A stretch of DNA of 64,000 nucleotides from Mixophyes australis. Its lineage: Eukaryota > Chordata > Amphibia > Anura > Limnodynastidae. Position 1 is the first letter of the stretch. Every line of letters starts with the position of its first letter. Below the pieces are notes generated by a model. That model saw only the letters and a program-made list of their open reading frames with translations. It did no database searches and was not told the origin of the DNA. The translations under genes and the position numbers were made by a program. Shown here piece by piece: positions 11,303 through 20,657 of this stretch. The DNA is taken from positions 131,837,199 through 131,901,198 of the forward strand of contig JAVHZZ010000005.1 in the NCBI GenBank assembly GCA_036250195.1. The letters run 5' to 3'.

Positions 11303-12895
11303 ACTCGTTTTTAGTTAGTGCAGTTGTTAGGTTTTACACATGGTGCTAGATTTACTAAAGAGCGGTTTTGTCAAACCGCCGGTTTTTGGATATTTTTTCA
11401 GCGGTTTTGAAACCACCGGATTTACTAAAGCCTAAACCGCCGTTAAAACAGCCAGAATAGACATTTTACAAAACCTCCACTTTACAAACCGCTATCCCGT
11501 TTTTAACAATTATGAAGATACAAACACCTGGATTTACTAATCTAGGGTATTTAAAACTGCCACAAAACAGCCATCCAAACAGCCAAAATGAAAGAGTGGG
11601 TTGTGAGTGACGAGATTGCTCAAATTGCATGCTGTTTGAGCTATTTTGCCATTCAGAACATAAGAGAAAGCACCATTGACATTTAAATTATTTGGTCAAT
11701 CATTATTTATTGATTAAGGGGCAAAATTAATTTAATATTAACTTATGAGGGAATTTATTTTTAGATATTTTTATTTTAGGGGGACACTATTATAGCATTA
11801 TATTATGTGGGAAATGTGAATATATAATAATATTAACAGATTGTTAATGTTAATGGTGGATTTAATTATTTATGTTGCACATTTTGGCATTACATAGTGC
11901 CCGAATAATATAATAATTAAATAATTTTGTCCTCTTAATATAGTGACATTTTTTGTCCCTCTTAAGTTAATATTAAATTAATTTTGCCCCTTAATCAATA
12001 AATAATGATTGCCCAAATAATTTAAATGTCAATGGGGCTCTTATGTTCTGAATGGCAAAATAGTTCAAACAGCATGTGTGAGCTATCAAGCCATTCAGAA
12101 GCAGGTATTAAAATTGTCCTGTCCTGGTTTTTGGATGGCGGTTATAACCAAACCGGTTTGGAGAAAACCTCAGACGGCTTAGCTTTTTCAATCCGCCATA
12201 CATTGCCATTCATTTTGAATCACAGCCGTAAACAGCCCCATAGTAAATGCGACGGTTTGGACCACTAAATCGCCCGTTGATGTGTGGCCGTTTTAAACCG
12301 CCACCAAACTCGATTCTTAGTAAATCTCGCCCAAGGAGTGTACAGTGTTTAGTGCCCATTAGGGGAAAGTTACTTCCCTATAGTGAGGTGGTGGATAGTA
12401 TTTCGCATGAGGTTTTGAAAATAAGGGAAATGGAGAGGGGCCGGATGGGGTAGACTGTGACAGACGTTGAGACATCCCTAGTGGTAGCTAACATCTGTCA
12501 GTCTCTCAATTCTTCGCTATTTATCCTGTTCTTTCACTATTAGATTGTGTGGAAATCATTTTTTTTAGTAAGGTTTACATACATTTAAAGTTTGTTTTCA
12601 TTTCCTGACTATAAAGGGTGTGTGAGTGGTATTATAGATTGGTGACTGGGTGTAATGCAGAAAATTGTGTTAGAGGATGTCATGTTTCTTTGATGTATAT
12701 AATTATTCTCATTTGTGAAGTGATGCAGTAGTTTTTGTGCAGGGATTGGAGGAGAATTGGGTGTTATGATCATGTGAAGTTTCGTTCCTATTGGTCCATT
12801 TTACCCCTTGATGTTGTATATAATTTATTTTATTTTGGACAAAGTGATTTGGAATTTATTTTTGTTAAAATTTTTAATTAAAAAAATCAACACTT
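11303..12895 (+). mobile_element. Tx1-clade LINE 3' UTR, right arm, interrupted by a fold-back element
   Basis: LINE 3' sequence from AAGCACTCGTTTTTAGTTAG to the A-rich end near 12,895 (AATTAAAAAAATCAACAC), split by the DNA element 11,342-12,332. It matches copy C 57,560-58,205 and inverted 8,926-10,260. It is followed immediately by target-repeat units, the same junction as for copies A and B. Confidence 0.8.
11342..12332. mobile_element. Fold-back DNA element (~990 bp, long inverted repeats)
   Basis: Terminal motifs GCTAGATTTACTAA and TTAGTAAATCTCGCCC are imperfect inverted repeats. Long internal arms also pair, for example TTGATTAAGGGGCAAAATTA (about 11,711-11,730) against its complement near 11,975-11,995. 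AT-rich centre with no protein. The left palindrome arm near 10,225 gives an approximate empty site, but I could not define a clean TSD. The superfamily is uncertain. Confidence 0.7.
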
Positions 12896-13236
12896 GCAAA
12901 ACTACAGCTATTCAAAATTATGAAATTGCTATCTGTGTCCACTTTGTCACCTGATTTCACGCACAAAACAGTGTTGGGCCAGGCAAAAGACAGGTGTTGT
13001 ATATGTAACTGACTACCATGTGTTGATTCCCACTGTCAAATTGGTGGCCCAACGGCATTTAACCCTTGCAAACTGCAGCTACTTATTCAAAATAATGAAA
13101 ATGCTATCTGTGCCCATTTTGCCACCTGATTTCATGCCCAAAACAGTGTTGGGCCAGGCAAAATACTATTGCAGTTTGTATAAGGGAACCCCTTTAGTGT
13201 TAATCTGATGTGAAATCAGTGATCCAAATTGATTTA
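12896..13236. repeat. Tandem ~170-bp target repeat, right arm
   Basis: Inverted copy of 8,576-8,925. It contains CAACGGCATTTAACCCTTGC, the intact form of the LINE target site. Downstream, at about 13,239, 5'-truncated LINE copy C begins. Confidence 0.65.
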
Positions 13237-13337
13237 ATAAGGAAAAAGGGAGCTGAAGGTGTTTCAGGGATTTCCATATCTGGAAATCCCTGAAATCCCC
13301 CAAATCTGGGGAGGTAAAACCTGTAGGAAGAAGTCAG

Positions 13338-13931
13338 TGTCAGACGCCGTCCCTGTGCTATGTCTGCTGCACAGAGACGGACGTCTGCTTCTGTTGCCGG
13401 TGGTCATGCGTTCCATTGCTAGGCAACGGAACGCTTCCCAGTAATTCCGGCGGTGGTGTTTAGCGTCACCACCGCCAATGATTGGATTGTCTCCTGTATA
13501 TAAGGGTCACTCTGGCACTTGGTAAGTGCCAGAGTATTAGGTCTCACCTAGCTCCAGCGTTCCTGTGTTACCTCTTGTGAAGTACCTGGATTGTTCCTGA
13601 CCATTCTTCCTCTGCCTTCCCTGTGTACCAAACCCGGCTTGTTGACAATTCTCTCCACGCTTCTGACACCTGACCCGGCTATCCCTGACTACGATATTGG
13701 ATTCTCCTTGTGGCATATCCTGATTCCCCATTCGGATCCAGCCTGCCTGACACCGTTCCATCTTACAGCTTCACTGGTTATTCCCTCTGAGGACCGAGAC
13801 CTGCGTGTCTCCCGCAGCTAAGACCATACTCCCTTACGGGTGTTCCTGGTGAAGACCTGGGACACGTTAGACTCCGCGCCTCTTTGGTGAGTAGTGCCAA
13901 AACCAGTAAGCAAATATCCTGAGTTGTGACA
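13338..13931 (+). repeat. 5' LTR of gypsy-1
   Basis: TGTCAGAC...GTTGTGACA, 594 bp. It contains a CCAATGATTGG box near 13,475, TATATAAGG at 13,497-13,505 and, just downstream, a hairpin (ACTCTGGCACTTGGTAAGTG with its complementary arm) near 13,509-13,535. It differs from the 3' LTR by a gap of about 25 bp and scattered substitutions. Confidence 0.92.
13497..13505 (+). promoter_or_regulatory. TATA-like box of gypsy-1 5' LTR
   Basis: TATATAAGG, about 20 bp after a CCAAT/ATTGG pair and followed by a 27-bp stem-loop. The same arrangement is present in the 3' LTR near 23,327. Core-promoter function is inferred. Confidence 0.55.
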
Positions 13932-13954
13932 GTATACTCTGGCCATAACGTCAG

Positions 13955-14898
13955 ATGGAACAAATGAACCCTCAGCTCGGGACCTTCTCATCCACCTGGG
14001 TCGCCGAGTGGAACAGCAGGAGGCCGAGCAGGCTCGGTTACTCCAGTGCCTCCAAGGGATTATGTCTCATCTAGACTCCCTGCAGGCGGTCCAACCTCCC
14101 CCGACAGAACCTCCCACTGCTCCGTCCATTGCCGCAGCTGCTCCGGTGGCTCAGTCTCCTTCTTCGGCTCATTCCATTGGGTTTAGAATGCCTCCACCTG
14201 AGAAGTATGACGGAGATCCTAAAAAATGCAGGGGCTTCCTCAATCAGTGCGCAATCCATTTAGAGTGCAACTCCGCTGCCTTTTCATCTGAACGCACCAA
14301 GGTAGCCTTTATGATATCTTTGCTCAATGGACAAGCCTTGGCCTGAGCTTCACCCTTATGGGAACGCAACGATCCGGTACTAGGGAACTCAGCAGCATTT
14401 ATTGATATGTTTTGCAAGATCTTCGATGAACCTGGTCGGATCTCCTCAGCTGCCTCTAGTCTATTAAGTCTTCGACAAGGTTCATTGTCAGTTGGTCAGT
14501 ATGCGGTACAGTTCCGTACCCTTGCTTCGGAACTTCAATGGAACAACGAGGCCCTTATCGCTACCTTTTGGCAGGGCCTGATGGACCGAGTTAAGGATGA
14601 GCTGGTTACCAGGGAACTGCCCTCTGACCTGGACACCTTCATTTCCCTGTGTATCCGGATTGACCTACGTTTAAGGGAAAGAACGTCAGAGAGATCTGTC
14701 ATAAGACGCCCTTTTCGCTTGGCCCCTACCTTTCAAAATCCTATTTCGGTTACGGAAGAACCGATGCAGTTGGGGCGCTCAAAATTGACACCTGAGGAAC
14801 GCGAGAGATGGTTTAAACAGAGACTGTGTCTGTACTGCGGAGAGTCCGGACATGTACTAAGCCTCTGTCCTAAAAGACCGGGAAACGCTCCCTCCTAA
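13955..14898 (+). pseudogene. gypsy-1 gag (capsid and zinc knuckle), degraded
   Basis: Gag packages the element RNA. The frame resembles gypsy-2 gag (start MTDGTCEPSARDLL there), but the equivalent start codon here reads ATA. A leucine-rich N-terminal segment (EQQEAEQARLLQCLQGIMSH) is followed by the capsid region and ends with one CCHC knuckle, CLYCGESGHVLSLC, near 14,830. A TGA at 14,344 splits the frame after LLNGQALA. The 5' LTR ends just upstream at 13,931. Confidence 0.8.
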
Positions 14899-14936
14899 AC
14901 GGTAAGAGGGAGGCCGCCTTAGGAGTAGCTGTTTCC

Positions 14937-15679
14937 ACTCCCTACTCAACTTCTAACCCCGAATTCCTCATGCCTGTTCTACTGGTCGGTTCTAAGGGAC
15001 CCAAGCGGATTCTAGCCTTCGTGGATTCCGGTGCGGTCGGGAATTTCATCACGGCTTCTCTTGCTTCTCAGCTTCAGTTGTCCATTCTGGCTTTGTCTCA
15101 GACGTTAACACTAACAGCTGTAGACGGTAATCGAGTCCATCGAGTACCATCTCCAGCATCACTAGTGCCGTTCAGTTGCGGACTGGGGTCTTACATCAAG
15201 AGTGGATTCAATTCCTAGTATTACCACAGTCCATCAATCCTTTAATCTTGGGCCTCCCCTGGCTTCAGGCCCACTCTCCACAGTTTGATTGGGCTCGAGC
15301 CGAAGTTATCTCCTGGGATCCGCAGTGCCATAAACAATGTATCTCTTCTCCTCGTTCCAATATTTGTTTTACTCAAACCAATTCGGAGACTCCCGCACTA
15401 CCTTCGGTCTACCTAAACTTCAAGGACGTTTTTTCCAAGCAAACATCAGAGATTCTTCCACCTCATCGCCCTTGGGACTGTCCGATTGATTTAATTCCGG
15501 GAAAACAGATTCATCGTGGTAGGACTTATCTCCTGTCTTTGCCAGAGTCCCAATATATCTCCGAGAACTTAGCCCGAGGGTTCATCAGGAAATCTTCCTC
15601 TCCGGCCGGAGCAGGGTTCTTTTTCGTCAAAAAACAAGATGGATCTCTACATCCTTGCATCGATTACCGACAACTAAAT
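14937..15679 (+). pseudogene. gypsy-1 protease and N-terminal reverse transcriptase, interrupted
   Basis: The aspartic protease active site appears as AFVDSGAVGNFI near 15,015. A frameshift near 15,178 leads into LGLPWLQAHSPQFDW. The RT N-terminus follows (FVKKQDGSLHPCIDYRQLN near 15,625-15,680). The frame is then cut by the L2 LINE. The rest of the RT resumes at 20,658 after duplication of TAAAT. Confidence 0.85.
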
Positions 15680-16029
15680 TATTATTATTATTATTATTAT
15701 CATTTATTTGTTGGGCGCCACAGGGTTTTCGCAGCGCCTTACATAATACGAACAGTAGACCATACAGGATAAAACATCACAGAACAATAAACACTAAGTA
15801 CCAATGCTTCGGAAACTCCGGGCAGACATATGGAGTGAGGGCAGAGCAGAAGAGTCGGTATGAAGACAGGAGGGGAGAGGGGCCCTGCTCATACGAGCTT
15901 AGATCCTAAGGGAGGGTGGACAAAACAGGCACGAAGGGAGGCAGTGATGCAATGGAGAAAAAGGGACCAGGGGAGAGGAGGGAGAACAAGCAGAGTGGAT
16001 GAGGGGTTAAGTGGATGGTTGGTAGGCCT

Positions 16030-17661
16030 TCAGGAACAGGTGAGTTTTGAGTGCCCGTTTGAAGGAGCACAGATTGGGAGCGAGACGGATGGAGCGAGGG
16101 AGGTCATTCCAGTGCAGGGGGGCAGCTCGGGAAAAGTCTTGGACTCGGGAGTGGGAAGAGGTAATGAGAGTGGAGGAGAGGCGACGGTCGTTTGCCGAGC
16201 GCAGGGAGCGAACGGGAGTATGAATGGTAATGAGGTTAGAGATGTAGGGAGCAGTAGACTGGGAGAGAGCTTTGTAAGTGGTAGTAAGGAGTTTAAAGAG
16301 GATTCTGTAAGGGAAAGGGAGCCAGTGTAAGGCCTGGTAGAGAGGGGAGGCAGAGGAGGAGCGACGTGAGAGAAAGATAAGTCTGGCAGCTGCATTGAGT
16401 ACAGATTGGAGCGGGGCAAGATGGGAGAGAGGGAGGCCAGTGAGGAAGAGGTTGCAGTAGTCCAGGCGGGAGATGATGAGTGCATGGATGATGGTTTTGG
16501 TGGCGTCTTGTGAGAGGAAGGGTCGGATGCGGGCGATGTTGCGTGGGGGGCAAAAGAGAGAGAGGAGTCAAGGGTGACACCCAGGCAACGGAGTTGGGTG
16601 ACAGATGAGATGGTAGTGTTGTTAACAACGATTGAGAGGTTGTGGTGAGAGAGGAGTCTGGAAGGAGGAAAGACTATGAGTTCCGTTTTTGAGATGTTAA
16701 TTTTGAGAAAGCGTGAGGACATCCAGGAGGAGATGGCAGAGAGGCAGTCAGATACACGAGAGAGGAGGGTGGACGAGAGATCAGGAGAGGAGATGTAGAG
16801 TTGAATGTCGTCAGCATAAAGGTGATACTGAAGACCAAAGGAGGAGATGAGGGCACCAAGGGAGGTAGTGTAGAGCGAAAAGAGAAGGGGAACGAGAACA
16901 GAGCCCAGGGGAATTCCTACTTGGAGGGGCGTGGGGGCGGTGGAAGAGCCGGACGTGGAGACAGAGAAGGTGCGGTTAGCAAGGTAAGAGCAGAACCAGG
17001 CATGGACAGAACCAGAGAGGCCTAGAGAGAGAAGAGTTTGCAGAAGGAGGGGGTGGTCCACGGTGTCAAAGGCCGCGGAGAGGTCGAGGAGGATAAGTAA
17101 GGAGAAATGACCCCTGGATTTGGCTGATAGGAGGTCATTGGTGACTTTAGCCAGGGCAGTTTCAGTGGAGTGGAGGGGGCGGTAACCAGATTGGAGAGGG
17201 TCGAGGAGGGAATTGTCTGAGAGGTATCTGGTGAGACGACAGCAGACTAACCGCTCAAGAAGTTTGGAGGCATAGGGGAGAAGAGAGATAGGACGATAAT
17301 TGGCGACGGAGGAGGGGTCGAGGTTGGGTTTTTTGAGGATAGGTGAGATGAGAGCGTGTTTGAATGAGGAGGGTACAACACCAGAGGAGAGTGATAGGTT
17401 GAAGAGGTGTGCCAGGTAGGAGCAGGCAGTGGGAGAGAAAGAGCGAAGGAGGTTAGAGGGGATTGGATCAAGAGGACAAGTGGAGGGAGGAGAGGAAAGA
17501 ATGAGGGAGCGAACTTCATCTCCTGTTGTGGGGCTGAAGGAGCTCCAGAGTTGTTTGTTAGAAGGAGGTGAAGCAGTAATGGCAGCGGGAGAGTGGGTTG
17601 GAGGAGGAGATGTTGAGTCTGATGGCTTCAATTTTGGAGGAGAAAAAAGTGGCGAAGTCAT
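16030..17661 (-). pseudogene. L2 LINE reverse transcriptase, one visible frameshift
   Basis: Open for 543 codons. RT motifs in order: [89 protein letters not shown] and the catalytic [11 protein letters not shown]. The motif-B segment has [12 protein letters not shown] where QGSVLGPLLF is usual. The reading changes frame near 16,540, and the conserved C-terminus (LDYCN-type) lies in another frame. L2/CR1 assignment rests on the SAAFDTVDH and YADD contexts. Confidence 0.88.
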
Positions 17662-18025
17662 CAGCTGAGAGGGAGAGAGGGACCGGAGGGGGGGGGAGAA
17701 AGGAGGGAGTTAAAGGTGGCGAAGAGACGACGGGGATTAGAGGACTGAAAGGAAATGAGGGATTAAAAGAAGGTTTGTTTAGCCAGGGAGAGGGCAGAGC
17801 AGAATGAGGAGAGGATAAATTTAAAGTGAAGGAAGTCAGCCAGGGAGCGAGATTTCCTCCAGAGGCGTTCTGCAGTGCGAGAGCACTTTTTAAGGAAGCG
17901 GGTGAGTTTGGAGTGCCACGGTTGGGGGATGAGACAGCGTCGGCGGATAGGAGAGGCAGTGGCGACAGCGTCAAGGGCAGTAGTGAGGGAGTGGTTGTAG
18001 AGACAGGATGCCTGGTCAGGGCAAG

Positions 18026-19186
18026 TCAGGGAGGGAAGGGGAGAGAGGAGAGAATCAAGAGTGGAGGAGAAGGAGATGGGGTCGATTGCATCAAGGTTGC
18101 ATCTGGTAAGGGTGGCTTTATGTGGGGGGGAGCAGGGGAGGAGGACAGAGTGAAAGAGAGGAGATGGTGGTCGGAGAGTGGGTAGGGAGAGATGGAGAAG
18201 TCTGAGAGATCGCAGAGATGCGAGAAGACAAGGTCGAGGGAGTGACCAAGATGGTGGGTGGGGGAGGAGGTCCACTGGGTGAGACCAAGGGAGGAGGAGA
18301 GGGAGAGAAGTCTGATAGTAGCAGGGTCTGAGCAGTTGTCGATGGGGATGTTGAAGTCCCCGAGTATGACGGAGGGAAGGTCAGAGGAAAGGTAGTGGGG
18401 GAGCCAGGCAGCGAAGTTATCCAGGAACAGGGAGGTAGGGCCAGGGGGGCGGTAGATGACGGAGACCCGGAGATGGATGAGGGAGAAAAGACGAATGGAG
18501 TGAACTTCAAAGGAGGAGAAAGAGAGGGAAGGTACAGTGGGAATGACCCGAAAAGTACAGCAGGGGGATAGGAGAAGTCCCACTCCGCCACCAGGACGTT
18601 CGTCCGGTCTGGTAGAGTGGGTGAAGGAGAGGCCACCATAGGAGAGGGCGGCGGGTGAGGTGGTGTCAGAGGGAGTGAGCCAGGTTTCAGTGATGGCGAG
18701 AAGGTTAAGAGAGTTGGAGACGAAGAGGTCGTGGATGGAGGTGAGTTTGTTATGGATGGACCTTGAGTTCCAGAGGGCACAGGAGAAAGGGAGGGAAGGA
18801 TGAGGGGAGATGTGGATAAGATTGTCGGGGTTGCTGGAGCGAGGGGATGGGTGTGAGTCGGACCGGTGAAGGGGGCTGGGAGAGAGGTTGAAGGAGTGAG
18901 GGGGGTGGGATCGTGCAAGAGGGACGGCTGGGGCTGGCCCGGGGAGAGGATAAGTATAGGAAAGAAGCGGGGCGGCATATTGAGATATGGGGGACGGGAG
19001 TGAGAGAGATGAGGCAGCAGGGGCCGGAGGAGAAAATTGAGCTAGGTAAAAAGGGCAGCAGAGGCTGGAGGAGAATTGGGCTAGGTCAAGTAGAGACTGA
19101 CGGGGCAAAGAAAGGCAGCACGTAGGAGAGTAGAGGATTAAGAAGCGGAGTGAAACAGAAGGGCAGTAGCAAAACAATGAAGACAA
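18026..19186 (-). pseudogene. L2 LINE apurinic-type endonuclease region
   Basis: Open for 386 codons. Pro/Ser-rich N-terminus, then CALWNSRSIHNKLTSIHDL, LNLLAITETWL, RPGGGVGLLL, VSVIYRPPGP, VILGDFNIPID, and LDLVFS with SDHHLLSFTL. These are the conserved blocks of LINE APE-type endonucleases, with the catalytic Glu (ETW), Asp/Asn (GDFN) and SDH present. The join to the RT frame is broken between about 18,020 and 17,660. Confidence 0.85.
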
Positions 19187-20074
19187 AGCATAGTGGGAAG
19201 GAACAGCAGTAAATCAATGGGACAATGTGTAGTGGAGGAGAATGAAATAATAATCTAAACAATAACAACCTAAATGATGAAGACAATGTATGGTAGAGAA
19301 CAATAAAATAAAGGTGGAACAAATAAATTTGATTAAAATTAAAATAAGCACATTAAGTTAGAGATAAAGATAAAAATTGATGGTTAGATCAGATAAACAC
19401 AAGAACAGCAGTGAAGGGCTACCGAGAGCCCATACAGGGAAGCTGGAGGGATAACTCAGGAACGGGGGAGTCCATGGAGGATCCCGGTGGTTGCAGGAGT
19501 CGGAGTAGTCCAGGGATCCAGCAATCAGGAGGTAGGCGCAGGATCAGTAAAGTCCTGGGGGTGTTGAGTGATCAGGATGGATCAGAGTTCCGGAGGGTCA
19601 AGATAACCAGTTCAGTGCAGAGTTCAGACCCGGAGAAGTACGAGAGTCGGAGGGTCCAAGGGGTCAGGAGTTACGGGGAGCCCGGTGGGACCAGGTGGGG
19701 TCATGAGGAGAGGTGGGGTGGGAGGATAATGGATATAAACAGGCCCTGTGTTGGTGATTAATTGACCAATTAATGGTGGATGATCCTGATTTTTTTTTAT
19801 TTTTTATATAAAATCAACCATATGCTGGCGCAGGGGCATGAGAGGCAGCCCAGAGTGGGGGTTAGATCCTAGAAACGAGGAGGTTGAAGCCAAAGGAGCC
19901 ACGGAGACTTCAGGGGAGCAGGGACCCACGTGGAGAGGCAGCCGGTGGAGAGGGACACAAGCGGTTAACTGAGTGCCCGCAGCAGGCGGGGTGTCTGGTG
20001 GAGCAGGCCGAATCTGGGGCCTGTGATCAGGTGAATGCAGGGGAGGGGAGAGCAGGCTCACCGTTTGTTGCTGA

Positions 20075-20515
20075 CGAAGATCACCGGAGATGGAGCAGCG
20101 GGACGAAGATCACCGGAGATGGAGCTGCGGGACACATGGGCGCGTGCCGCTGGAGGGAGTAAGGAGATCCAGGAACAGGAGACACATGGATTCAGCAGCA
20201 GCTTGGGTCAGCGACATGGAGGCGGTAAGTAGCGTTCATGGGGGTCAGACGGCGGCGATGTAGTGCTCGGCACGTCCAGCACTTTCAAAGCTGGCCCACG
20301 TGGAGGCAGGAAGCAGCACTGGAAGCAGGCTGTGAACAGGTGAATGGAGCGGGAGGAGGAGCGGCAGGAGACGGCAGCGTGAAGGCGGCAGGCGGGTCAG
20401 GCATCAGATTGGAGGTCGGGCTGCGGCAGGAGACAGCAGGAGATGGCAGCGTGAAGGCGGCAGGCGGGCCAGGCATCAGGTTGGAGGTCGGGCTGCAGGT
20501 AGAAGGTACCCGGAG
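20075..20515. repeat. Small tandem duplications in L2 5' region
   Basis: A ~29-bp unit (GACGAAGATCACCGGAGATG...) is duplicated near 20,077-20,135. A ~72-bp unit (GGCAGCGTGAAGGCGGCAGG...) is duplicated near 20,370-20,510. They may be 5' UTR monomers of the L2 element. No protein function is seen. Confidence 0.6.
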
Positions 20516-20657
20516 GCAGCGAGGCAAGGTATCCCAGCCATCAGCAGCACCGCTCGGTGGAAGAGGCAGGCATCTCCGTGTTGAGATTCGGGGCCCAGAG
20601 AGGTTCCAGGCTGGGCTCCAACGGACACGTCTGTCCTGTTCAGAGGTCAGGCATACG

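Larger units (their letters stand above)
8446..13364. repeat. Inverted duplication (palindrome) centred near 10,821
   Basis: Left arm 8,446-10,821 is the reverse complement of right arm 10,822-13,364 apart from arm-specific insertions. Both arms contain, from the centre outward, a LINE 3' end, two units of the target repeat, the start of LINE ORF1 and then the first 27 bases of the gypsy-1 LTR. In the left arm the LTR stops abruptly (8,446) and joins ATTTT sequence. In the right arm it continues into the full element. The solo LTR 9,193-9,950 is only in the left arm. The fold-back element and the retrosequence are only in the right arm. Confidence 0.75.
15680..20657 (-). mobile_element. L2-clade LINE inserted in gypsy-1 pol
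   Basis: About 4,978 bp on the minus strand, flanked by TAAAT (15,675-15,679 and 20,658-20,662). The 3' end carries a short (ATT)n microsatellite, as in L2/CR1-group LINEs. It encodes an endonuclease (about 18,900-18,100) and RT (17,660-16,030). The 5' third (19,190-20,657) is non-coding, with small tandem duplications. A second, 5'-truncated copy lies at about 39,920-40,556. It is younger than gypsy-1, which it interrupts. Confidence 0.88.

Noticed and set aside
16801..18978. Antisense and alternate-frame ORFs in the L2 element
   Set aside because: Strong C/T-rich composition keeps several frames open. Only the endonuclease and RT frames show family motifs.
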